From contig JANYBY010000233.1 in the NCBI GenBank assembly GCA_025360565.1, positions 1-18,219 of the forward strand: a DNA stretch of 18,219 nt. Reading direction: 5' to 3'. Made by a program: the position numbers and the translations under genes. Positions 7,743 through 14,854 of the stretch are shown here, piece after piece. The notes beneath the pieces were generated by a model. It was not told the DNA's origin. It worked only from the letters and a program-made list of their open reading frames with translations, and searched no databases. Source of the DNA: Bacteroidota bacterium (GTDB lineage: Bacteria; Bacteroidota; Bacteroidia; B-17B0; Aurantibacillaceae). Position 1 is the first letter of the stretch, and every line of letters begins with the position of its first letter.

Positions 7743-9338
7743 ATGAACGAATTTAAAAATACCGAAGGCTCGTTCAATCAAAAATTAATTGATTTTGGTA
7801 ATAAATTTAAATTCCGCGATGAAAAGATCAATAAACTGATCTCTGTTGCCGTATTTGTGATCGGCATCCATTTTTTTTATACCTATGTTGGTATTTATAA
7901 ATTTATGGATAAGCGGCCTTGCTCGGTTCATATGTCTGCCCAATGTTCGCGCGCGTCTATCGCTTTAAATTATTTTGAGAATGACATGAATTTTTTTACC
8001 CCGCAATATCAGCGTAATATTGACGGGAAGGGTTATACAGGGCTTGAATTCCCTGTGATCTATTACCTTGGGGCCGTTTCGTACAAACTGTTTGGTTTTA
8101 ACGAAATATATTTAAGAGGCATCAGTTTAATAATAATGTCATTTGGACTTTTATTTTTTTATTTGCTAACGCTTAAATTTTCCAAAAACAATTTAATTTC
8201 TTTGAGTATTATTTTCGCCATTGTTTGCTCACCGGTTCTTGTTTTTTACAGCGCCAATTTTATGCCCGATCCGCCGAGTCTTGGGCTCATCTTGGCTTCT
8301 TGGTTTTTCTTATTCAAATATTTTAAAACGGATAAAGACCGTCATCTTAATTTATTTGTAATTATGGCAGGCTTGGGTGTGTTATTAAAATTTACAGCGG
8401 CTAGTTGTTTCGCAATTGTTTTTATTTTAATGCTGTTAGATAAATTAAAATTTTTCAGTTCCGGCGAAAAAATGTTTTTGTTTAATAACAAGAAAAAAGT
8501 AATTGTAAGAATTGTATTGGCTTTTGTTGTAATTATTTCCTGGTATAAATATTCGGCATGGTTTCCCAAATCTCACGGTGGCCAAACATTTTTATTATCC
8601 GTAAATATGTATGATGGCTGGGAAAGCCTGATAACAGTGCTAAAACAAATGCGAGATTTTTGGCTGAATCATTATTATTCAAGCGAGAGTTATATTTTAT
8701 TAGGCTTAGTTTTTATTTTTATTCTTTTGGGATTCAAATTCATTGATCGTTTATTGTTTTCGATAACAATATTGTATTTGTTAGGATCCTTGTGTTATTT
8801 TTTATTATTTCAAAACCAGTTTATCCATCACGACTATTATATTATTACCATTCTGCCAACACTTTTCTTTTTGTTTTTGTGTTTTGCCGATATAGTAAAT
8901 AAAATTTCTGAAAAATATTTTTATCCTGTCAAACTTCTTTTGTTGATCGTCATATTTTTCAACCTAAAAGAAAGTTTCCTGAAAACAAAAAATAAAATGT
9001 ATGAAAGGAACAGCACCGATATATTTTACTGGACCGGTGACTTCAGAGCTTACGAAGATCTGGAACCTAAACTTAGGAATCTTGGCATAAAAAGAGAAGA
9101 TAGGGTGGTGAGTGGTTATGATAATACGGATTGCGGCAGTTTATATTTAATGAATCAATTGGGTGTAACTTTTGGCAACGAAGCCCTCAAACACGATGTT
9201 GATTCATTTATTCAGCATAAAAATGTAAAATATTTAATTTTAAGCGATTCGGCCAAATTCAAAAGGGAATATAACTACGATTTCTCAAAAAATATTATTG
9301 CTACGCATCGCGGATTGATCATTTATAAAATTAAGTAG
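7743..9338 (+). CDS. Glycosyltransferase family 39-like membrane protein, divergent paralogue
   Basis: This 531-residue protein is a full-length paralogue of the one at 2483-4090. Both have a short cytoplasmic start, a first helix, a large first loop, about eleven helices and a soluble tail containing an LRNLGIKR-type segment. Shared landmarks are E102 in LEFP, NFMPDPPSL (residues 172-180) and HDYY (363-366). The key first-loop motif differs: where the first copy reads HQWRQTD, this one reads HMSAQCS (63-69), with serine at the expected catalytic aspartate. It may use another residue, have a changed specificity, or belong to a subfamily with a different catalytic arrangement. The ATG start is 6 bp after the lipoprotein gene, and the gene ends about 20 bp before a terminator, so it is likely the last gene of the first operon. 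The donor and acceptor are unknown. Confidence 0.8.
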   Translation: MNEFKNTEGSFNQKLIDFGNKFKFRDEKINKLISVAVFVIGIHFFYTYVGIYKFMDKRPCSVHMSAQCSRASIALNYFENDMNFFTPQYQRNIDGKGYTGLEFPVIYYLGAVSYKLFGFNEIYLRGISLIIMSFGLLFFYLLTLKFSKNNLISLSIIFAIVCSPVLVFYSANFMPDPPSLGLILASWFFLFKYFKTDKDRHLNLFVIMAGLGVLLKFTAASCFAIVFILMLLDKLKFFSSGEKMFLFNNKKKVIVRIVLAFVVIISWYKYSAWFPKSHGGQTFLLSVNMYDGWESLITVLKQMRDFWLNHYYSSESYILLGLVFIFILLGFKFIDRLLFSITILYLLGSLCYFLLFQNQFIHHDYYIITILPTLFFLFLCFADIVNKISEKYFYPVKLLLLIVIFFNLKESFLKTKNKMYERNSTDIFYWTGDFRAYEDLEPKLRNLGIKREDRVVSGYDNTDCGSLYLMNQLGVTFGNEALKHDVDSFIQHKNVKYLILSDSAKFKREYNYDFSKNIIATHRGLIIYKIK

Positions 9339-9357
9339 AGCTTGCCTCATTGTTAAC

Positions 9358-9410
9358 AGGGCTTTATCAATAATCTTATTGAAAAACACAGGTTTTTAGC
9401 CCTTTTTTTT
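9358..9410 (+). terminator. Intrinsic terminator with a three-way-junction fold
   Basis: Arms AGGGCT (9358-9363) and AGCCCT (9398-9403) pair exactly, and a run of T extends through 9410. Between the arms lie two further perfect hairpins: CAATA/TATTG (9368-9372 with 9377-9381) and AAAAAC/GTTTTT (9382-9387 with 9392-9397). The second stacks directly on the closing stem, and an 8-T tract ends the element. It sits 20 bp after the stop of the GT39-like gene, where an operon terminator is expected. It could also be the 3' end of a small RNA, but no separate promoter is evident. Confidence 0.65.
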
Positions 9411-9412
9411 AT

Positions 9413-9420
9413 TATATTTG
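9413..9420 (+). promoter_or_regulatory. -7 promoter element for the second + strand gene run
   Basis: TATATTTG is an exact match to the Bacteroidota -7 consensus TAnnTTTG. It lies just after the terminator T-tract and 34 bp before the TTG start at 9455. No clear TTG lies at the ideal -33 distance; a T-rich stretch at 9393-9397 is the closest candidate. The position between a terminator and a new gene run supports the call. Confidence 0.45.
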
Positions 9421-9454
9421 AAACAACTGACCAGTTAAAATTACATACCGAGTT

Positions 9455-10849
9455 TTGAAATTATCCATCGATACGAGTCCGCTTACAAAACCTTCGAACC
9501 TGTTCATTATTTTTTGCATTTGCTTTTGCTGCTGGACAATGGATCTTTGGCGCGGTTGGCACTATCAACAAACTAATTTTGTATGGGATGTTGCTAATTA
9601 CTACAGCTATTTGCCCGCTAAATTTTGCAATAACGATTCGTTTGAGTTTAACAATAATGCCATGGGATTTTTGCCTTACTCACCTCTCGGCAAAAGAATT
9701 CCTAAAGTTACCTACGGCATGTCGATTTTGTATGCGCCATATTTTGCATTGGGTTACAAAATTGCCTTTAATCAGAACGATGCCAAAGACGGATTCAGCG
9801 AAGGCTTTGCCACAGCCCTTCATTGGGGCAGTATTTTTTATGTTATGTTCGGATTATTTTTTCTGCGAAATTTTCTCATAAATTTTTTTAATGAACTGGT
9901 CGTCACAATTACCTTAGCGGTTTGTTTTTTAGGCACTAATTTATTTTATTATACAATGGGCATGAGCGAAATGACGCATGGCTATTTATTTTTTTTAATA
10001 AGCGCGTTCTTACTTTCAATGTACAACTGGCATAAAAAACCGGGTTGGGGTAATACTATTTTGGTCGGATTTTTATTGGGTATGATTAGTTTAATAAGGC
10101 CAACCGAAGCCCTAGTGGGATTAGTATTTATTTTTTGGACGGATGCGGAACGGTTTAATTTTAAAATGCAATTAAATAAATTCATGCAATACAAGTTTCA
10201 TTTATTGACGATGCTCGCGATTATTATTTTAATATGGATCCCTCAATTATTATTTTGGAAAGAAAGAACCGGATCGTATTTTTTCTTTTCCTATGGCGAT
10301 GAAAAATTCTTTTGGTCAGATCCTCAATTAATAAACGTATTATTCAGTTACCGAAAAGGATGGATCACTTATACGCCATTAATTATTTTGGCATTTATTG
10401 GTTTCTTTTTTATGAAAGGCGAAGTGAAAAAATTAAGGCCGGTTGTACTTTTTCTTTTAATTACTAATGTGTACATGCTTAGCTGCTGGTGGGATTGGTT
10501 TTTCGGCGGCGGTTATGGCGCAAGAGGGTTTACGCAACACATCGCTTATTTATCAGTGCCAATTGCCTCCTGCTGCAATTATTTTACAAATGCCGGAAAT
10601 TTTAAAAAAGCATTACAATTTGTAAGAGTTATTTTTTTCGCAATAGTATTTTCGGGCATCTCTTTGTCTTTAGGGCAAACGTACCAGTATGTAAAAACGT
10701 ATGTGCACTTCAATTCAATGACTAAGGAAACATATTGGCTTATTTGGGGGCATTATGTGCTGGATGACGAACATCAAATGAGATTTTGGAAATCGTTAAA
10801 AGAACCCGATTACGAAAAACTAAGGAGCGGAGAAAATAGAGACCAATAA
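9455..10849 (+). CDS. Multi-pass membrane protein, GT-C glycosyltransferase-like
   Basis: This 464-residue protein has about ten hydrophobic segments. The loop after the first helix contains VWDVANYYSYLPA (D46), a pattern I associate with GT-C-type membrane glycosyltransferases of Bacteroidota. LIRPTEAL lies after a central helix, like the R-x-x-E motif of related proteins. A W/G-rich WWDWFFGGGYGARGF stretch is characteristic of this protein type but its role is unknown to me. The start is TTG 9455: the in-frame TGA at 9428 leaves no ATG, GTG or other TTG before it, and the next usable codon would remove the N-terminal part of helix 1. It is the first gene after a terminator and a -7 element. 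Its 3' end overlaps the next gene's proposed start by 14 bp. Substrates are unknown. Confidence 0.7.
   Translation: MKLSIDTSPLTKPSNLFIIFCICFCCWTMDLWRGWHYQQTNFVWDVANYYSYLPAKFCNNDSFEFNNNAMGFLPYSPLGKRIPKVTYGMSILYAPYFALGYKIAFNQNDAKDGFSEGFATALHWGSIFYVMFGLFFLRNFLINFFNELVVTITLAVCFLGTNLFYYTMGMSEMTHGYLFFLISAFLLSMYNWHKKPGWGNTILVGFLLGMISLIRPTEALVGLVFIFWTDAERFNFKMQLNKFMQYKFHLLTMLAIIILIWIPQLLFWKERTGSYFFFSYGDEKFFWSDPQLINVLFSYRKGWITYTPLIILAFIGFFFMKGEVKKLRPVVLFLLITNVYMLSCWWDWFFGGGYGARGFTQHIAYLSVPIASCCNYFTNAGNFKKALQFVRVIFFAIVFSGISLSLGQTYQYVKTYVHFNSMTKETYWLIWGHYVLDDEHQMRFWKSLKEPDYEKLRSGENRDQ
10822..10827 (+). promoter_or_regulatory. Shine-Dalgarno site that places the GT2 start at an AUA codon
   Basis: AAGGAG at 10822-10827 lies 8 nt before ATA at 10836. 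Strong Shine-Dalgarno sites are uncommon in Bacteroidota. This one falls inside the end of the preceding gene and exactly where the full-length GT2 protein would begin. A second GGAG at 10829-10832 is too close to the ATA to be optimal. Confidence 0.45.
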
Positions 10850-11558
10850 AAAAATATTAATTATTATCCCTTGTTACAACGAGGCCGAAAATATTTCACT
10901 TTTATTTTCACAAGTAAAAGAAATAAAAATACCCGGTTGTGATATAACCCCGTTATTTATTAACGATTGTTCTAAAGACGCTACTGTTTTGAAACTGAAG
11001 GAGCTAAAAGCAAATTACCTTAGTAATCCTATTAATCTTGGAATTGGCGGCACTGTTCAGCTTGGATTTATTTATGCCGCCAAAAATAATTTTGATGTGG
11101 CTATACAAATGGATGGAGACGGGCAACATCCGCCTTCGGAATTGCATAAACTCATGGAGCCTTTATTAAATAACAAGGCCGATGTCATCATCGGATCGCG
11201 CTTTATTGACAAGGAAGGTTTTCAATCATCGGTATTGCGCCGGTTTGGAATCGATTATTTTTCGAAACTAAATAAGTATTTAACCGGTGTATCAATAAAA
11301 GATTCTACTTCCGGTTATAGAGCTTACAACAAAAGCGCTATTAAAGAATTAATTAAATATTACCCTGATGAATACCCCGAGCCGGAAGCTATCATTTACC
11401 TTACCAATAAAAAATTAACAATTATGGAAGTCCCGGTGATAATGAATGAGCGGGTTGCCGGCGTTTCGTCGATCAGGCGCTTTACGAGTATTTATTACAT
11501 GGTAAAAGTTTCGTTGAATACACTTTTTTTACATTTAAAAATGAAAACAAATGGATAA
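10836..11558 (+). CDS. Family 2 glycosyltransferase (polyprenyl-phosphate sugar synthase-like), apparent AUA start
   Basis: This GT-A-fold enzyme of the GT2 family is about 240 residues long. From the proposed start the protein begins METNKKILIIIPCYNEAEN, the classic first strand and nucleotide-binding loop. FINDCSKDAT (residues 41-50) carries the nucleotide aspartate D44, MDGDGQHPP (92-100) holds the metal-binding D-x-D, and GSRF and TSGYRAYN follow. No ATG, GTG or TTG lies between the in-frame stop at 10821 and TTG 10989. Starting at 10989 would remove the first 51 residues, including essential strands. ATA 10836 has a well-spaced AAGGAG upstream and gives the natural N-terminus. Either AUA is used or an ATG was lost by mutation or sequence error. 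The gene overlaps the next, a DUF2304 gene, by 8 bp. It probably loads a sugar onto polyprenyl phosphate at the cytoplasmic face for the GT-C enzymes nearby. Confidence 0.85.
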   Translation: METNKKILIIIPCYNEAENISLLFSQVKEIKIPGCDITPLFINDCSKDATVLKLKELKANYLSNPINLGIGGTVQLGFIYAAKNNFDVAIQMDGDGQHPPSELHKLMEPLLNNKADVIIGSRFIDKEGFQSSVLRRFGIDYFSKLNKYLTGVSIKDSTSGYRAYNKSAIKELIKYYPDEYPEPEAIIYLTNKKLTIMEVPVIMNERVAGVSSIRRFTSIYYMVKVSLNTLFLHLKMKTNG

Positions 11559-11904
11559 AATTCAAATCATTGCTATTGTGGCGGTTCTGTTTTTTTTAGG
11601 ATTAATTGCCCGTTTTATTATTAAAGGAAAATTACGAACCGAATATTCCATCATCTGGATCTTAATGGGAGTAATGTTTTTGGTATTTTCGGTTTGGCGA
11701 AAAAGCCTTGACCTACTCGCCAATTTTTTCGGAGTTTATTATGCCCCCTCACTTATTTTTATTTTCTTCTTTTTTATGATCTTTATTTTTCTCATCCACT
11801 TATCGGTGGTAAATTCTAAACAACACGAACAAATAAAAAAGCTGGCGCAAGAAATAGCTTTACTGAAGGGTGAAAAAGGAAATCCGGAAGAAAAAGCTAT
11901 TTGA
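11551..11904 (+). CDS. DUF2304 family small membrane protein
   Basis: This 117-residue protein has three hydrophobic helices (about residues 4-24, 33-48 and 64-86) and a charged, coiled-coil-like tail. KLRTEYSIIWILMG and APSLIFIFFFF followed by HLSVVNSKQHEQIKKLAQEIALL are the typical DUF2304 pattern. Genes of this family commonly follow GT2 polyprenyl-sugar synthases, as here, where the two overlap by 8 bp. The family's biochemical role is not established; help in membrane anchoring of the GT2 or in moving the lipid-linked sugar is suggested by this pairing and by its size. The family call is confident, the role is inference. The gap to the next gene is 41 bp and shows no terminator. Confidence 0.88.
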   Translation: MDKIQIIAIVAVLFFLGLIARFIIKGKLRTEYSIIWILMGVMFLVFSVWRKSLDLLANFFGVYYAPSLIFIFFFFMIFIFLIHLSVVNSKQHEQIKKLAQEIALLKGEKGNPEEKAI

Positions 11905-11945
11905 CGAAAGTATTCCTAATGGTTAACAAAAAGAAATAAGCGAAA

Positions 11946-13355
11946 GTGAAAGAATTATTATCTGGAAGATCAAAACATTTCGGAATAATTTTATTAGTTC
12001 TCAGCGGAATATTTATAGTTACCATTTCTTACTTTAACGAAACCTGCGAGGGCGGCGGCGATAACATTTGGCATTATTATTTTTCTAAATATGCTTTTCA
12101 GTACCCTAAATTTTTTCTACACCATTGGGGTAAACCTTTTTTTATCCTTTTAACGGCGCCTGTATCTCAATTAGGGTTTTATGCCTTAAATGTGTTTAAT
12201 ATTATTTGCGGTTTATTGAGTGCCTATGTAGCTTTTATTTGGTGCCGAAAATTAAATTTTGGTTTCAGCTATTTTGCAATCGTACTTACTTTGTTTGCCC
12301 CTGTATATTTAGCGGTTATTCAATCCGGTTTAACGGAGCCTTTATTTGGCTTGCTCCTTATTTTTTCGGCTTACCTTTTGTTTTGCGAAAAATATTTTTG
12401 GGGCGCTGTGCTCGCTTCTTTTTTAATGTATTCAAGAACCGAAGGTGTTTTTATGATCGTTATTTTTAGCAGCTATTTAACGCTCATACGGCAATTTAAA
12501 TTTATTCCTTTATTTTTTACAGCGTTTATAATTTACTCTTTCATAGGATTTTTTTCGGGACACGATTTTTTATGGTATTTCACTGAATTGCCTTACCGCG
12601 CGGTAAGCCCTTATGGTAAGGGCACCTGGATCCATTTTTTACGTTTTAATTATTCGTTCAGCAATACATTTGTTAAGTGTTTCATTTTGGGCTTTTTTAT
12701 TTTAATAAGATATATTATCATTAACAAAGAATACAATTTTATTATAAGTACCGGACCTAACTTTAAAATATTTTGCCTGGTATTTATTCCGTCAATAGCT
12801 TTTTTCCTATTTCATGTTTATGCCTGGGCCACCGGCAAGTTTGCATCGGCAGGGTTAGAGCGAGTGTTTGCAAGCGTTGTTCCACTGGCTTCAATTCTTT
12901 GTATGTATTTTTTAAATTTGATCTGGAGGATAAAATTTAATTTGATACGAACCGTTATTTTAATTTTTATAACTATTTCCCTGCTAAAATCTACTTTCCG
13001 AAACTATACTTATCCGAGAAAGGCAACGGGCCCTGAAAAGGCTGAAATTGCCGCGGCCAAATGGTTTAAAAAATACCGTCAACCCAATTCCACCATTTTT
13101 TATGCGCATCCGGGTATAGTTTTTTATGACGATTACGATCCATTTGATCTGAGCAACCGCGAGTGTTTTGGTTTTTCACTGAATAATTGCACGCAAGAAG
13201 GTGTAAAAGGTAAATTCTATTATTTTTGGGATAACGGTTTCAGTGATTTTGCTTGCCACCATAAGCAAGAGGACATGGAAAAATGTGTGAACTTGAAAAA
13301 AATAAAAGAATTCAAGGAAGAAGATTTTAAGCTTGTGGTTTTTGAATCGAATTGA
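11946..13355 (+). CDS. Multi-pass membrane protein, GT-C glycosyltransferase-like
   Basis: This 469-residue protein has about ten hydrophobic segments and a soluble C-terminal region from about residue 355. After the first helix comes NETCEGGGDNIWHYYFSKY (residues 31-49; E35, D39, H43) and then HHWGKPFF (59-66). An acidic first loop and the later MYSRTEG motif match GT-C mannosyltransferase-like proteins. Four cysteines in the C-terminal tail (in NRECFG, NCTQEG, FACHH and KCVN) might form disulphides outside the membrane. GTG 11946 is the only usable start: an in-frame TAA lies at 11937 and no ATG precedes helix 1. It is the last gene of the + strand run and meets the minus-strand GT2 tail to tail with 1 bp between stop codons. 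No terminator fits between them, so the transcripts probably overlap. Substrates are unknown. Confidence 0.7.
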   Translation: MKELLSGRSKHFGIILLVLSGIFIVTISYFNETCEGGGDNIWHYYFSKYAFQYPKFFLHHWGKPFFILLTAPVSQLGFYALNVFNIICGLLSAYVAFIWCRKLNFGFSYFAIVLTLFAPVYLAVIQSGLTEPLFGLLLIFSAYLLFCEKYFWGAVLASFLMYSRTEGVFMIVIFSSYLTLIRQFKFIPLFFTAFIIYSFIGFFSGHDFLWYFTELPYRAVSPYGKGTWIHFLRFNYSFSNTFVKCFILGFFILIRYIIINKEYNFIISTGPNFKIFCLVFIPSIAFFLFHVYAWATGKFASAGLERVFASVVPLASILCMYFLNLIWRIKFNLIRTVILIFITISLLKSTFRNYTYPRKATGPEKAEIAAAKWFKKYRQPNSTIFYAHPGIVFYDDYDPFDLSNRECFGFSLNNCTQEGVKGKFYYFWDNGFSDFACHHKQEDMEKCVNLKKIKEFKEEDFKLVVFESN

Positions 13356-13356
13356 A

Positions 13357-14073
13357 TCACCTGAATAAACCGTATTTTAAAATGCAATAAATGGCTCTAA
13401 ACCCGTCTTTCCAGCCTATTTTTTTTCCGTCCTCATAAGTTCTGCCGTAATAGGAAATGCCTACTTCATATAAACGTAAATTTTTAATGCGCGAAATTTT
13501 GGCGGTTACTTCCGGTTCAAATCCAAATCGCTTTTCTTGTAATGCAATGTTCTTTATTATATCGGCTCTGAATAATTTATAACAGGTTTCCATATCCGTT
13601 AAATTTAAATTACTGAACATGTTACTCAAGCCTGTTAAAAATTTGTTTCCTAAACTGTGCCAAAAGAATAAAATTCGGTGAGGTTTTCCGCCAATGAATC
13701 TTGAGCCGTAAACAACATCCGCAACTTCGTCTAAAATTGGTTTCAATAAAATATTGTATTCATTTGGGTCGTATTCAAGGTCGGCATCCTGTATTATCAA
13801 ATAATCTCCTTTTGCCAGTTCAATCGCTTTATGGATGGCCGCGCCCTTGCCCATATTTTTAGGCTGGTTAAATAAATTATAATTTACGGCCGAATTTTTT
13901 TGAAAATAATTCTCAATCGTTTCTTTGGTTGCGTCCGTTGAGCAATCGTTAACTATTATAATTTCTTTGTTCACATCACCGTTTAAATTAACGGCAATTA
14001 CCTTATCCAATATTAAATGAATAGTTCTCGCTTCATTATAAGCGGGAATAAGAATAGATAAGGTTTTCGACAT
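13357..14073 (-). CDS. Family 2 glycosyltransferase, polyprenol-phosphate-sugar-synthase-like
   Basis: This 238-residue soluble GT2 protein has a complete catalytic core. LSILIPAYNEA (residues 5-15) forms the nucleotide-binding loop and VNDCSTDAT (41-49) holds D43. QDADLEYDP (95-103) holds the D-x-D pair D96/D98. GSRF (123-126), DMETCYK and KRFGFEPEVTAKI complete the DPM1-like signature. It has no C-terminal membrane helices, so it resembles single-domain dolichyl/undecaprenyl-phosphate mannose or glucose synthases. It would act in the cytoplasm, charging polyprenyl phosphate with a sugar for GT-C enzymes. ATG 14073 gives a natural N-terminus. It lies 11 bp after purQ on the same strand, so it is probably co-transcribed with that purine gene. 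The GT2 assignment is firm; the sugar is unknown. Confidence 0.9.
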   Translation of the reverse strand: MSKTLSILIPAYNEARTIHLILDKVIAVNLNGDVNKEIIIVNDCSTDATKETIENYFQKNSAVNYNLFNQPKNMGKGAAIHKAIELAKGDYLIIQDADLEYDPNEYNILLKPILDEVADVVYGSRFIGGKPHRILFFWHSLGNKFLTGLSNMFSNLNLTDMETCYKLFRADIIKNIALQEKRFGFEPEVTAKISRIKNLRLYEVGISYYGRTYEDGKKIGWKDGFRAIYCILKYGLFR

Positions 14074-14084
14074 TCAGTGTAGAA

Positions 14085-14777
14085 TTAAGCAAGCACTTTT
14101 TCTAAGAGGCTTTCAAATAAAAACTTCCCATCCTCATTGCCCAACTCCTTGTCTGAAGCGCGTTCAGGGTGAGGCATCATACCAAATACATTTTTGGAAG
14201 CGTTGCAAATGCCGGCAATATTTTCGGTTGCGCCATTTGGATTGGCCTCATCCGTTATCTTTCCATTCTCATCGCAATACCTGAATAATATTTGCCCGTT
14301 TGAATTTAAATTTTTAAGCGTGGCCTCATCCGCAAAATATTTTCCTTCGCCATGTGCAATAGGAATTTTTAAAGCTTTATTTTTTGGAACTCTAGCAGTA
14401 ATTAAAGTGTTGTTATTTTCTGCTTTAATAAAAACATTCTTACAAATAAATTTTCGGGTATTATTATGAAGCAATGCACCGGGTAATAGGCCACTTTCGC
14501 ATAAGATTTGGAAGCCATTACAAACGCCGAAAACAAAACCGCCGTTATTGGCATGTTCTATTACTTTGCCCATAATTGGCGAAAAGCGTGCAATGGCGCC
14601 GCTGCGCAAATAATCACCGTAAGAAAATCCTCCGGGTAAAATTATATGTGTGCAACCTTCAAGTTCGGTATTTTTATGCCAAAGCTTTACGGTTTCTTGT
14701 CCCATTATATTTTTAAGAACATACACCATGTCCTCATCGCAATTTGAACCGGGAAATACTACTACACCAAATTTCAT
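14085..14777 (-). CDS. purQ: Phosphoribosylformylglycinamidine synthase, glutaminase subunit
   Basis: This 230-residue class I glutamine amidotransferase supplies ammonia to PurL in the fourth step of de novo purine synthesis (FGAR to FGAM). VVVFPGSNCDEDM at the N-terminus and LPGGFSYGDYLRSGAIA (residues 48-64) are PurQ-specific. The nucleophile is C86 in FGVCNGFQ, and H203 and E205 in MMPHPERASD complete the triad. Length and ATG start are normal. PurQ requires PurS and a short PurL, neither of which is in the window. A -7 element (14797-14804) lies 20 bp upstream on the same strand. The following gene is a GT2 transferase 11 bp away; I see no metabolic link, so the pair is probably a chance operon partner. 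Confidence 0.97.
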   Translation of the reverse strand: MKFGVVVFPGSNCDEDMVYVLKNIMGQETVKLWHKNTELEGCTHIILPGGFSYGDYLRSGAIARFSPIMGKVIEHANNGGFVFGVCNGFQILCESGLLPGALLHNNTRKFICKNVFIKAENNNTLITARVPKNKALKIPIAHGEGKYFADEATLKNLNSNGQILFRYCDENGKITDEANPNGATENIAGICNASKNVFGMMPHPERASDKELGNEDGKFLFESLLEKVLA

Positions 14778-14796
14778 TTATCGATTTTTTAGATAA

Positions 14797-14804
14797 CAAA
14801 TTTA
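14797..14804 (-). promoter_or_regulatory. -7 promoter element for purQ
   Basis: Read on the minus strand this is TAAATTTG, an exact TAnnTTTG match, 20 bp before the purQ ATG. A T-rich patch about 18 bp further upstream could serve as the -33 region, and it coincides with the terminator of the preceding gene. A strict TTG is absent at -33. Confidence 0.45.
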
Positions 14805-14823
14805 AGAAATTAAGCGGAGGGAT

Positions 14824-14843
14824 AAAAAACTGTTTTTAAACAG
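14824..14843 (-). terminator. Short intrinsic terminator of the minus-strand membrane protein gene
   Basis: On the minus strand CTGTT and AACAG (14839-14843 and 14830-14834) form a small hairpin with an A/T loop, followed by six T. It starts about 12 bp after the stop at 14855. The stem is short and A/T-rich, so termination may be partial. Confidence 0.4.
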
Positions 14844-14854
14844 GAAATAGACAA

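Noticed and set aside
10989..11558. A 189-residue GT2 starting at TTG 10989.
   Set aside because: It lacks the first beta strand and the nucleotide-binding aspartate, which are encoded in the same frame upstream.
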